DNA of 64,000 bases from Sinorhizobium numidicum (GTDB lineage Bacteria > Pseudomonadota > Alphaproteobacteria > Rhizobiales > Rhizobiaceae), in contig NZ_CP120368.1 in NCBI RefSeq assembly GCF_029892045.1, positions 3,287,501 to 3,351,500 on the forward strand, in the 5' to 3' direction. Position numbers and translations under genes: made by a program. Under the pieces are notes generated by a model. The model was not told where the DNA came from, did not search any database, and saw only the letters and a program-made list of their open reading frames with translations. This document shows, one piece after another, positions 8,830-17,016 of this stretch (positions are counted from its first letter, which is position 1; every line of letters starts with the position of its first letter).

Positions 8830-9606
8830 TCAGCTCGCAGATAAACGGAGGGCGCTGCGGCCATAGCCGCCCTGCGCGATTCGCGCGGTCGGTAGGATCG
8901 TCAGGGGCGCGAACGGCAATTCGTCACGGCTCGCAAACATCATCCGCCGTTCGAAGGGTTCCGAATCGAAAACCGGATACCGATCGAGAATGGAAGGTCG
9001 CTGTCCGCGGACCTGCGCCGCCAGAAGCGCCCCGTCGGCATTGTAGACGCCGAGGTTCTCCCGCCGTGCGACGATCGTCTCGGACGCGAAGATCCGCTTG
9101 TAGAAGGCCGTGTGGCGCGGACGGCATGCCGTCAGGCAGCGGTCGGCGGTGAAATACTCGCAGGCCATCGCAACCGGCCGCAGCGTCAGATACGGCAGAG
9201 CCCGCATGTCGTCGCCGAGCACCTCCGGGTCGACAGCGAGCCGGCCCGGGTCGATCAGCACCATGCCGGCGTCCAGGAAGACATCGATTTCCGGACCGAA
9301 GATCATCCCGGACGTGCTCGCGCGATGATCCGGCGTGACGTGGTGCACGCGCACGGTGCTGACCAGTTGTTCATCGAGATAGATGCCGAAGACATAGGCA
9401 TGGCTGTCGAAGTCGAGTTCGTCTATCAGCGTCGATCCCGTCAGTTCCATCAGGTTCACGGCCTTGTAGGCCTTGTACCGAAGCCGCGCGATGTCCTCCA
9501 TGTCCTCTCCGGTCTCGACGCGCCTGTATTCGACCCGATCGAGAAGAAGCATCAGCTTTTCAGAAAAAATTCCAGGCTCCGCCCGGTGCCCGTTTTCACC
9601 CATCAT
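8830..9606 (-). CDS. N-acyl amino acid synthase FeeM-like (GNAT-fold) protein
   Basis: Probable acyltransferase of the FeeM / autoinducer-synthase-like group, which uses acyl-ACP to acylate an amino acid or related amine. The 258-residue product shows the fold's early ARLRYKAYKAVNLM segment, a YVFGIYLDEQLVSTVRVH strand pair resembling the acyl-ACP-binding core of LuxI and GNAT proteins, and GRLAVDPEVLGDD followed by LPYLTLRPVAMACEYFTADR. The product is unknown; the family assignment is from pattern recognition. It stands alone, with no adjacent luxR. Three TTAA-N7-TTAA boxes lie in the 110 bases upstream, which suggests control by the cell-cycle regulator CtrA. Confidence 0.7.
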   Translation of the reverse strand: MMGENGHRAEPGIFSEKLMLLLDRVEYRRVETGEDMEDIARLRYKAYKAVNLMELTGSTLIDELDFDSHAYVFGIYLDEQLVSTVRVHHVTPDHRASTSGMIFGPEIDVFLDAGMVLIDPGRLAVDPEVLGDDMRALPYLTLRPVAMACEYFTADRCLTACRPRHTAFYKRIFASETIVARRENLGVYNADGALLAAQVRGQRPSILDRYPVFDSEPFERRMMFASRDELPFAPLTILPTARIAQGGYGRSALRLSAS

Positions 9607-9620
9607 CTTGCCCCCGATAG

Positions 9621-9635
9621 TTAACGAAGGGTTAA
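9621..9635. promoter_or_regulatory. CtrA-type box (TTAA-N7-TTAA)
   Basis: TTAA at 9621-9624 and 9632-9635 with exactly 7 bases between, the full CtrA consensus of Caulobacter and Sinorhizobium. It lies only 15-29 bases before the FeeM-like start codon, a position better suited to repression or to a leader than to a -35-type activator site. Confidence 0.6.
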
Positions 9636-9684
9636 ACTATTGACGGATGAGCGGGCGGCAACCGCAAAATGGCACAGACCGCAT

Positions 9685-9699
9685 TTAACCTTTTATTAA
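9685..9699. promoter_or_regulatory. CtrA-type box (TTAA-N7-TTAA)
   Basis: TTAA at 9685-9688 and 9696-9699 with a 7-base spacer (CCTTTTA), about 80-93 bases upstream of the FeeM-like gene. With the next box it forms a tandem pair 17 bases apart, in an A/T-rich stretch unusual for this genome. Confidence 0.62.
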
Positions 9700-9701
9700 C
9701 C

Positions 9702-9716
9702 TTAACAAAGAGTTAA
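9702..9716. promoter_or_regulatory. CtrA-type box (TTAA-N7-TTAA)
   Basis: TTAA at 9702-9705 and 9713-9716 with a 7-base spacer (CAAAGAG), beside the previous box. Position fits activation of the leftward FeeM-like gene. Confidence 0.62.
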
Positions 9717-9821
9717 GTTTTAGGGTAAACGCGGGCCGCGAACATCGTACTTGGTAACGCAGATGGTTGGAGGTGTAGGTTCCGAGGCGAATCGGCGCGA
9801 AGCAGCAGAGACAGGCGGTTG

Positions 9822-12131
9822 TCAGGCGATCCGCTGGCCCGACGATTTGTTGGATCGTTTCCGCGCACCTTGCTTGCACAAAGCTTCGATCGCGGAAGCC
9901 GGCATGGGTGCCGAAAAGACAAAGCCCTGTATCAGATCAGCGCAGCCGAACTTGTTGATGAGCTGCAGCTGGTCGGCCGTCTCCACTCCTTCGATGACCG
10001 TCTTCAGTCCAAGAGCGCGCGCGAGGTTGACAGTGCCCCGCAACAGTTTGAAGCGTCGAGCGTCTTCGCGGATGTTGCGCACGAACGACCGATCGATCTT
10101 GATGATGCTGGCCGGCAATGCGTCGAGATAGCTGAGGCTCGAATAACCGGTCCCGAAATCGTCTATGGCGATGGTGATGCCACGCTCGCGCAGGTCGTGA
10201 AGAATGGCTTGCACCTTGACCGGCTCATCCATCAGACAGCTTTCCGTTACCTCAAGGTGCAGTCGCGCCGGGTCCAATCCAGTTTCCTTGAGCGCCTCCG
10301 CGACGATCGCAACGATTTCGTTGCCGCGAAGGTCGAGGACGGAAAGGTTGACCGAGACGGAGATATCCGCCGGCCAATTCATGCAGTCGCGGCACGCCTG
10401 GCGCAGAACATAACGGGTGATGTCGGTGACGACGCCGATCTCCTCGGCAAGCTGGATGAACACGTTTGGCGGCACGGGCCCGCGTTCGGGATGCGTCCAG
10501 CGTGCCAACGCCTCGCAGCACTCGATGCGCGATCCGTCCGGCTTGAACATTGGCTGGTAAGATAGGCTGAGACCGCCGGAGCTGACCGCGTCGCGCAGAT
10601 CGCTCTTGAGCTTCTGGCGATCGAGATAGCGCGCGTCCATCTCGGCTTCGAAGGCTGTGCATCCGCCCTTGTTCCTGGCTTTGGTTTCGGACAGTGCCAG
10701 ATCGGCCTTGATCTGCAACTCCTCAAGCCGAAAATCGCGATCCTGCGTAATGACGAAACCGGCGCTCATCGTCATATTGAATGTAAAGCCGCCCGCCATG
10801 TAAACGCCGCGCAGGCCGGCGTGCAGGCTTCGTATCCGCTCTTCGAGGCCTTTCGCTCCGGTCTTGTTCGGAAAAAGAACCACGAACTCGTCGCCCATCA
10901 GCCGGGCGGCGATGGCATCGCGTCCCGCAAGGCTCTTGAGACGTTCGGCGATCGCCTGAAGCAATTTGTCGCCGACGACATGGCCTCTCGTGTCGTTGAC
11001 GTGCTTGAACTCCGCCACATCGAGAACAAGGAATCCAATGTCGCGGTGGAGCCCATCGTCGGCAATCATGGCATTTTGAGCGAGTTCTGCAAAATAGTCA
11101 CGGCTCGGCAGCCCGGTCAGCGTGTCGAAGCGCACCATCTGCAAAATCTGCTTTTCTGCCTGAACGCGTGCCGTCACATCTTCGAAGATCAGCACGATTT
11201 CGCCGTTCTCACGCCGGTTCGCGGAAAATTCGAGAAAGAGATCGTCCGAAATGGAGATCAGCGCGCGCGAACGCTTTCCCTTGATCAGCAGATCGAGTTG
11301 GCGAGCGAGGTTCTGGCTTTTGTCCCTCTGAAGCGACATGCGACCGGCACCGTGCTCGAGCACTTCCCCGAGGAGGCGATCCTTCAGATCCGCCTTGTCG
11401 CCAAGATCAAGAAGTTCGCAGGCACGCTCATTGGCGACCACGACGCGGTTGTGCCCGTCCAGCATGAACAGCCCATGCGTCATATTGTTGAGGGCCGCGT
11501 CGAACTGCCCGGCAATGGTTCTGATTTCCCGCGCGGCGAGCACGTTCTCATAGAGGAAGGCCCGCACATTGTTTGCCATCATCCAGGTCGACAGGATGAA
11601 CGGCAGTATCAGCACTGCCAGAACGAGCATGAACGGGTCGCGCATCGTTATGAGGCCGATGACGATGGGCAAGCAGGCGGAAGAGGATAGCAGCAGCACC
11701 GCTCGTTCGGAGCCGTAATTTCGGCCCACCAGCGAAATCATCGACGCAAGCGTCACCGAAATGCATGCCAGTTCGGAGAAAGAGTCCTGGCTGACGGCAA
11801 TGGCATATCCGCAGGCGATACCGCAGGTTATCGTCACGCTGATGCCGCCGATGATATATCGGTTTTCCCATTTTCTTACGGCTGCGTGGTCGGCGCCGGA
11901 AAAATCCTGCTGATCAAAGCGGTTCATGTCGAGGTTGCGCAACACCCAGACGATAACGATGGTCGCCGCGCAGGCCAGGTAGAGGGGATCCGAGGTCTTC
12001 AGAAAGACGAGTAGAAAGGTCACGACATGCGACAGCATGCCGATTACCAATGTCCGGCGATGTTCGTAGAGCGAGCTTACAGACGACAGATAGACATCTG
12101 TCGGAAGAGCGCCCCGTTCATTGCGCATCAT
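9822..12131 (-). CDS. Membrane GGDEF-EAL cyclic-di-GMP protein with PAS domain
   Basis: 769-residue inner-membrane protein of c-di-GMP signalling. Residues 1-190 hold several hydrophobic segments (for example LVIGMLSHVVTFLLVFL, YIIGGISVTITCGIACGYAI, PFMLVLAVLILPFIL). A PAS-like domain follows (AALNNMTHGLFMLDGHNRVVVAN), then a GGDEF domain and a C-terminal EAL domain. The GGDEF signature reads RLMGDEF, with Met in place of the first Gly, so cyclase activity is doubtful. The EAL domain looks intact: CEALARWTHP, DDFGTGYSSLSYLDALP and IKIDRSFV. Phosphodiesterase activity is therefore the better guess. The gene is alone; its start is one of two adjacent ATGs with a weak CGGAG upstream. Confidence 0.9.
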   Translation of the reverse strand: MMRNERGALPTDVYLSSVSSLYEHRRTLVIGMLSHVVTFLLVFLKTSDPLYLACAATIVIVWVLRNLDMNRFDQQDFSGADHAAVRKWENRYIIGGISVTITCGIACGYAIAVSQDSFSELACISVTLASMISLVGRNYGSERAVLLLSSSACLPIVIGLITMRDPFMLVLAVLILPFILSTWMMANNVRAFLYENVLAAREIRTIAGQFDAALNNMTHGLFMLDGHNRVVVANERACELLDLGDKADLKDRLLGEVLEHGAGRMSLQRDKSQNLARQLDLLIKGKRSRALISISDDLFLEFSANRRENGEIVLIFEDVTARVQAEKQILQMVRFDTLTGLPSRDYFAELAQNAMIADDGLHRDIGFLVLDVAEFKHVNDTRGHVVGDKLLQAIAERLKSLAGRDAIAARLMGDEFVVLFPNKTGAKGLEERIRSLHAGLRGVYMAGGFTFNMTMSAGFVITQDRDFRLEELQIKADLALSETKARNKGGCTAFEAEMDARYLDRQKLKSDLRDAVSSGGLSLSYQPMFKPDGSRIECCEALARWTHPERGPVPPNVFIQLAEEIGVVTDITRYVLRQACRDCMNWPADISVSVNLSVLDLRGNEIVAIVAEALKETGLDPARLHLEVTESCLMDEPVKVQAILHDLRERGITIAIDDFGTGYSSLSYLDALPASIIKIDRSFVRNIREDARRFKLLRGTVNLARALGLKTVIEGVETADQLQLINKFGCADLIQGFVFSAPMPASAIEALCKQGARKRSNKSSGQRIA

Positions 12132-12561
12132 GAACCCAAAGCTCCGGTTTGCCGGATTGTTAGGGTCGAGGGCTTAACGAAAGATTTCGTCTAACGACCC
12201 GAAATAACATGCGTATTTGCAGAATAGTCACGAAACGGCGTCGGATATACGCACCAATTCAACCCAGTATTGCAGCGCAAACTAAATAATATCGGTTTTC
12301 TGCAACCAAACATAGGTATTTTTGCAGCGGAACGCTGCGATTGCAACTTGCATAGCTCTGCAATCAGCGATACCGCGACAGCATTTCCCGATAAAATGGT
12401 TACCCGATCTTAAAGAAATGCTCGTGATTTCCTGCCCCGTCGAAGTCAAAACCGTTCCAGCAGCCGGTCGACCATGCCTGATTGCAGCCATGATTCTGCG
12501 CAGTTGACATTGACGAGCATCTGGCGGCAAGGCTTTTCGAACGATAATCCGGAGTCTGATA
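12132..12561. other. A/T-rich divergent intergenic region with repeated TGCA motifs
   Basis: 430 bases between the divergent GGDEF-EAL and amidotransferase genes, without a credible coding frame. It is richer in A/T than its surroundings and contains small inverted repeats: TTGC-AGC-GCAA at 12270-12280 and GCAGCG-GAA-CGCTGC at 12324-12338, plus further TGCAA/TTGCA words to about 12365. These may be operators or an untranslated leader. Confidence 0.5.
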
Positions 12562-13338
12562 ATGTCGAAACCTGTCGTTGCCATCCCCTGCGATTTTCGC
12601 GAATTCGACGGCAATGTCTGGCATGTTGCCGCCCATCAATACGTACGCGCAGCCGTCGAGGGAGCCGGCGTCATGCCGTTCCTGATTCCCGCGCTGGAAA
12701 CCGGCAATGACGTCGACGAGATTCTCGATCGCGTCGATGGCGTCCTTGCAAGCGGCGCACGCTCCAATGTTCATCCTTCTCTCTATGGCAGACAGGCGAC
12801 CGATGCGGATGGCCCGTTCGATCCGGGCCGCGACGCGACAAGTTTGCCGCTGATCCGCCGCGCACTCGAGCGCGGCATCCCGCTTTTTGCCATCTGCCGC
12901 GGCATTCAGGAGCTGAATGTCGCCCTTGGCGGCACGCTTGCAACCGAAATTCATGAGCAGCCGGGCATTTTGGATCATCGCAAGCCGGATGTGCCCGAGC
13001 TCGATATCGCTTACGGCATTCGCCAGGATGTGATCGTCAAGGAGGGAAGCTGCCTGGCACCTGTTCTCGGCGCCGGTCGGATAAGGGTCAACTCGCTGCA
13101 CCGGCAGGCGATCTCGGCCACTGCTCCGCGTCTCGCAATCGAAGCCGTTGCCGACGACGGCACGATCGAAGCCGTATCGGTCGTCGGCGCCAAGGCTTTT
13201 GCCGTTGGCGTCCAGTGGCATCCCGAATATTGGGTGAGGACCGATGCGCCCTCGTTGGCACTCTTCAAGGCCTTCGGCGACGCGGTGCGCGGCTATCGCG
13301 AGAGCAAGGCTAAGTCTAGTCTCGAGCGTCGCGCCTGA
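12562..13338 (+). CDS. Class I glutamine amidotransferase, gamma-glutamyl-GABA hydrolase (PuuD-like)
   Basis: Cytosolic peptidase C26-type amidotransferase, probably hydrolysing a gamma-glutamyl amide such as gamma-glutamyl-GABA. The 258-residue product contains the nucleophile elbow LFAICRGIQELNV with Cys112 and the catalytic pair in VGVQWHPEYW (about His220 and Glu222), as in PuuD and its relatives. The substrate is not certain, because no putrescine-pathway genes adjoin. Its 3' end overlaps the convergent dehydrogenase gene by 23 bases. Confidence 0.87.
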   Translation: MSKPVVAIPCDFREFDGNVWHVAAHQYVRAAVEGAGVMPFLIPALETGNDVDEILDRVDGVLASGARSNVHPSLYGRQATDADGPFDPGRDATSLPLIRRALERGIPLFAICRGIQELNVALGGTLATEIHEQPGILDHRKPDVPELDIAYGIRQDVIVKEGSCLAPVLGAGRIRVNSLHRQAISATAPRLAIEAVADDGTIEAVSVVGAKAFAVGVQWHPEYWVRTDAPSLALFKAFGDAVRGYRESKAKSSLERRA

Positions 13339-14281
13339 ACGGTGTCTCGACGACAGGCGTCAGGGCCTCCCCGCTCGAAAACCAGGCCTTGAGATTGTCA
13401 ACGACGAGGTCGGACATGGCGTTGCGGGTGACGACTGAAGCGGAGGCCACATGCGGCAGCAGCGAGACATTCGGCAGTGCCAGTAGGGCCTCCGGCACCT
13501 CAGGCTCGTTTTCGAAAACGTCGAGGCCGGCGCCGGCGATGGTATCGTTCTGAAGCGCTGCAATGAGTGCCGCTTCGTCCACCGTCGAGCCGCGGCCGAC
13601 ATTGATCAGCACGCCCTGGGGTCCGAGAGCGGCGAGAATATCCGCGTTGACGGCCTTCAGCGTGCTTTGCGTTCCCGGCACGATCACGATCATGGTATCG
13701 ACCGCCTCTGCCAAGCTCCGCAGGCTCGGATGATAGGCGAAGGCCAGCCCCTCCCGTGGGGTGCGCGTATGATAAGCAATCGACACGCCGAAAGCCTCCA
13801 GCCTCCTGGCGATCGCGAGGCCGATCCTTCCGAGCCCGAACAGTCCGACCTTGCGCCCCCGCAGAGAAAGGGGCGAGAGCGGAAAGGCGCCGTCGCGCGC
13901 CCAGCGCCCCTGCCGCAGCCATTGCTCGGCCTGGGGCAAAAGGCGTAGCGTATTGATGAGCAGTCCGATCGCCGTGTCGGCGACTTCTTCTGTCAGGACA
14001 TCCGGCGTGTTGGTGACGACGATACCGCGCGCGGCGGCGCGGGCAACATCGACGCCATCGTAGCCGACACCGAAATTGGCGATGATTTCCAGGTCGGGGA
14101 ACGCATCCATCAGCTCCGTGGGCAAGCGGCCGGAGACCGCAATACCGGCGACGCCGGCCATATCGGGCGTCACCAGCGCCGCATCGGCACGTTCGAGCCG
14201 CACCGTCTCGAACATTTCCGGCAGGCGCTCGAGGATACGCTCATTGATCTTGCCGGGCACAAGAATTCTGGGACGGTTCAT
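13316..14281 (-). CDS. D-isomer-specific 2-hydroxyacid dehydrogenase (glyoxylate/hydroxypyruvate reductase type)
   Basis: NAD(P)-dependent reductase of 2-oxoacids such as glyoxylate or hydroxypyruvate. The 321-residue product has the Rossmann motif VGLFGLGRIGLAIARRLEAF around residue 150 and the catalytic Arg in LINVGRGSTVDEAAL, the Glu in VFENEPEVPEAL and the His in SLLPHVASAS. The gene starts 78 bases after a LacI-type regulator on the same strand, so the pair may form an operon with the regulator controlling it. The substrate cannot be told from sequence. Confidence 0.9.
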   Translation of the reverse strand: MNRPRILVPGKINERILERLPEMFETVRLERADAALVTPDMAGVAGIAVSGRLPTELMDAFPDLEIIANFGVGYDGVDVARAAARGIVVTNTPDVLTEEVADTAIGLLINTLRLLPQAEQWLRQGRWARDGAFPLSPLSLRGRKVGLFGLGRIGLAIARRLEAFGVSIAYHTRTPREGLAFAYHPSLRSLAEAVDTMIVIVPGTQSTLKAVNADILAALGPQGVLINVGRGSTVDEAALIAALQNDTIAGAGLDVFENEPEVPEALLALPNVSLLPHVASASVVTRNAMSDLVVDNLKAWFSSGEALTPVVETPFRRDARD

Positions 14282-14359
14282 CGATGTTCCTTTCTGGAGC
14301 GCGAAGAAGGGATTGCGGACGGTTTAGGCCGGCATCCTGCTCCAATTTAAGGGAAACGA

Positions 14360-15385
14360 TCAAGCGGTTACGCGGAGAGGACCCGTCGACTGGCGAATGC
14401 GCATTTCCGGCTTGATCAGATGGATGCCGTCCGGCTCGTGGCTCCCGGAAAGCTTGTCAAGCAGGGCGCGCGCCGCGCTGCGGCCCACCTCGGCCTGACC
14501 ATTCCAGACCGTTGTCAGAGCGGGCGTCGCAATCGACGCCTCTTCCAGATCGTCGTAACCGGTCACGGAGATGTCGACGCCCGGCACGAGACCGGCGCGA
14601 GCGATACCGTTCATCATGCCGATCGCCACCAGATCGTTCCAGCAGACGACCGCCGTCGGCTTTTGCGGCAGCGACAGAAGGTGCACCGCAGCTTCGAACC
14701 CGCCCTGCTTGGAACGCGGGCCCGGAATGCGGAGTTCCGGATCGACTTCGATATTCGCCTTGCGCAACGCGTTGACATAGCCTTGGTATCGGTCGCGGCC
14801 GGTCGAGGTCTGGTCGGTGCCGCCGACCATCGCAATGCAGCGGTGTCCGAGGCCGATGAGGTGATTGGTTGCGAGCGCGATGCCATAGGCATCGTCGCCG
14901 CGGAAGATTGGCACGTCGAGGCCGTCGATGGAACGCGCGATCAGGATCGCCGGCATGCCATTGTCCTCGGCGAGCTGGATATCTTCCGGCGGCGTGCCGA
15001 TCGCCGGCGACATGATCACGCCGTCGCCACCGAGTTGCAGCAGCGTTTCGATGAAATCGCGTTGCTTCTCGACGGAATCGTAATGATTGGAGAGAATGAA
15101 GGTCTGCTTGTCGCGATCGAGTTCCGCCTCGATCGCCTTGAGGATCTCGCCGTAGAACGGGTTCATGATGTCGTGCACCACGACGCCGATGATGCCGGAA
15201 CGCGATGTCCTGAGGCTCGCGGCGCGCCGGTTGTAGATATAGCCGAGCGCGCGTGCCTGCTCCTTGATCTTGTCGCGGGTGACGGTTGCGACAAGCGGGC
15301 TGTCTCGCAATGCCAGGGATACCGTCGCCGTCGAAAGGCCGAGTGTTTCCGCGATTGTCGAAAGCTTGACCTTTTGCGCCACCAT
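14360..15385 (-). CDS. LacI family transcriptional regulator
   Basis: 341-residue LacI/GalR-type repressor. The N-terminal helix-turn-helix is clear (KLSTIAETLGLSTATVSLALRDSPLVA, with the hinge at YIYNRRAASLRTSRSG), followed by a periplasmic-binding-protein-like ligand domain (IIGVVVHDIMNPFYGEI to about residue 330). The ATG follows GGGGGGT. A perfect palindrome at 15430-15444 lies 45-59 bases upstream and probably autoregulates it. The neighbouring 2-hydroxyacid dehydrogenase is the likeliest target; the ligand is unknown. Confidence 0.93.
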   Translation of the reverse strand: MVAQKVKLSTIAETLGLSTATVSLALRDSPLVATVTRDKIKEQARALGYIYNRRAASLRTSRSGIIGVVVHDIMNPFYGEILKAIEAELDRDKQTFILSNHYDSVEKQRDFIETLLQLGGDGVIMSPAIGTPPEDIQLAEDNGMPAILIARSIDGLDVPIFRGDDAYGIALATNHLIGLGHRCIAMVGGTDQTSTGRDRYQGYVNALRKANIEVDPELRIPGPRSKQGGFEAAVHLLSLPQKPTAVVCWNDLVAIGMMNGIARAGLVPGVDISVTGYDDLEEASIATPALTTVWNGQAEVGRSAARALLDKLSGSHEPDGIHLIKPEMRIRQSTGPLRVTA

Positions 15386-15417
15386 ACCCCCCAGTTGCAG
15401 TCGATGTTGTCAGCCCG

Positions 15418-15444
15418 ATTTAAACCCTCTTTAAACTGTTTAAA
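15418..15444. promoter_or_regulatory. Putative operator of the upstream LacI-type regulator
   Basis: Perfect palindrome TTTAAAC-T-GTTTAAA at 15430-15444, preceded by a third copy of TTTAAAC at 15419-15425, 33-67 bases before the lacI-type start codon. The size and position suit a self-regulatory operator, and the A/T-rich sequence stands out locally. Confidence 0.55.
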
Positions 15445-15482
15445 TTGTCTTCGCAATCGGGGAAGTCAACTGGAAGGCGCTC

Positions 15483-15986
15483 TCAGTCTGCGGCTCGCGC
15501 CGCCTGCAGATTGCTGTCGACGACGCGAAGCAGCTTCAAGAGCGTGCGGACCTGTTTGTCGGTCAGGCCGCGCGTGGCGAGCTTTTCCGAATGCTGGCCC
15601 GCCTCGGCAATGGTTTGCAAGCGCTCGCGCCCGGGAGTGGTCAGGTAGACCTTGGTCAGCCGCGCATCGCCCTCGTCCGGCCGACGTTCAAGAAAGCCCT
15701 GAGCTTCCATGCGACCGATCGTGCGCGTCATCGTCGGCGCCTTGACGCCGAGCTTGGCCGCAAGCGCGCCGGCGGTCAGGCCGTCGGTTTCGGCAAGCGC
15801 CAGCATAACGCCGTCCTGCCCGGCATAAAGGCCGCTTTCGATCAGGTTGCGGGAGAGCACCGTGCGCATCGATCGCGCCGCCTGGACGAGAACGGAAGCA
15901 AGGTCATGATCGTGGGGTTCGGCAACAAGCTCATCCTTCCTCTTGCCGTTCTTGCCCTTCTTTTCGGCTTTGCTCTTCTTGCCCAT
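15483..15986 (-). CDS. MarR family transcriptional regulator
   Basis: Winged-helix regulator of 167 residues. A Lys-rich N-terminal extension (MGKKSKAEKKGKNGKRKD) precedes a standard MarR core: helices LVQAARSMRTVLSRNLIE, then the recognition region LTAGALAAKLGVKAPTMTRTIGRMEAQGFL and the wing ERRPDEGDARLTKVYLT. The start at 15986 is chosen because GGAGGT lies 5 bases upstream; an in-frame ATG at 16058 would add 24 unlikely residues. Divergent from the creatininase gene, which it may regulate. Confidence 0.9.
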   Translation of the reverse strand: MGKKSKAEKKGKNGKRKDELVAEPHDHDLASVLVQAARSMRTVLSRNLIESGLYAGQDGVMLALAETDGLTAGALAAKLGVKAPTMTRTIGRMEAQGFLERRPDEGDARLTKVYLTTPGRERLQTIAEAGQHSEKLATRGLTDKQVRTLLKLLRVVDSNLQAARAAD

Positions 15987-16099
15987 TGGACCTCCCGCCG
16001 AATCCCGTACACTGCCTTTATAGCAATACGGCCCGTGAATACGAACTGTATGACTCAAATAACAATTTTACGACAATCGATGCGAAGGACCGAAGAGAA

Positions 16100-16891
16100 A
16101 TGTCGATGCCTAAGGCCCGCTGGGAGGACAATCCCCCCGATCTCGCTGCCATCGAGCGACGGGACTGGATCGCCGTGCTGCCGCTCGGGGCTCACGAGCA
16201 GCACGGGCCGCATCTCCCCTTCGAAACCGACCGGCTCATCGCCGAAGGCATCGTCGCGCGCGTCATTGCCCGCTTACCGCAAGACCTGCCGGCGACCTTT
16301 CTGCCGGTCGAACCGGTCGGCTATTCGATCGAGCACATGGACGTGCCGGGGACTCGCACGCTCGCCTATGACGAGGCGATCTCACGCTGGCTCGGAATCG
16401 CTCAAAATCTCGCTCGGCTCGGTATACGCAAATTCGTGATGCTGAACGCCCATGGCGGCAATTCTCCCCTGATGACCATTGTCGCGACCGAGGCGCGGGT
16501 GCGCTTCCGTATGCTTACGGTCGCCACGAGCTGGACGCGCTTTGGGCAGCCGGAAGGCTGGATCAGCGCCGAGGAGAAGGCAATCGACATCCACGGCGGC
16601 GACATCGAGACGTCGGTGATGCTGGCGCTGTGTCCGGACAAGGTGGACATGGCGAACGCGCGCAATTTCCCCTCTCGCCAGAGCGAGTTCGCCCACCGTT
16701 TCAGACATCTGCGCGCCTACGGCCCGCACGCCTTCGGCTGGAAGATGTCGGACCTCAGCCCGGAAGGCGTCGCCGGCAATGCCGCGGCTGCCACGGCGAC
16801 GCGCGGCGAAGCCCTGCTCGACCATGCGGTGAGCGGCATCATCGAACTGCTTCGGGACGTGAAGGCCTTTGACGCCGGAGAACTTGCCTGA
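16100..16891 (+). CDS. Creatininase family amidohydrolase
   Basis: Metal-dependent amidohydrolase of the creatininase family. The family acts on creatinine, on formamides in riboflavin/F420 and pterin metabolism, and on other amides, so the substrate is open. The product of about 263 residues shows the N-terminal metal site PLGAHEQHGPHLPFETD, the central FVMLNAHGGNSPLM and the later DIHGGDIETSVMLAL, which together supply the His, Asp and Glu ligands. ATG 16100 is preferred (GAAGGACCGAAGAG upstream); an in-frame ATG at 15986 would run across the divergent marR promoter. Adjacent to the divergent MarR gene. Confidence 0.85.
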   Translation: MSMPKARWEDNPPDLAAIERRDWIAVLPLGAHEQHGPHLPFETDRLIAEGIVARVIARLPQDLPATFLPVEPVGYSIEHMDVPGTRTLAYDEAISRWLGIAQNLARLGIRKFVMLNAHGGNSPLMTIVATEARVRFRMLTVATSWTRFGQPEGWISAEEKAIDIHGGDIETSVMLALCPDKVDMANARNFPSRQSEFAHRFRHLRAYGPHAFGWKMSDLSPEGVAGNAAAATATRGEALLDHAVSGIIELLRDVKAFDAGELA

Positions 16892-17016
16892 TCCGCGCGG
16901 CCGGCGATCTCGCTGGCGGCAAAAACGCCCACTCCTATTTGCGCATCGTCGCGTCATCTCCTATATCAGTCCCCGACATTGATGACCGCGGCGCATCGCC
17001 AATCCTCGAGGCTCCC

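Noticed and set aside
16036..16056. An ATAC..GTAT inverted repeat between marR and the creatininase gene
   Set aside because: Only the outer four bases match; too weak to call as an operator, although a MarR site must lie somewhere here.
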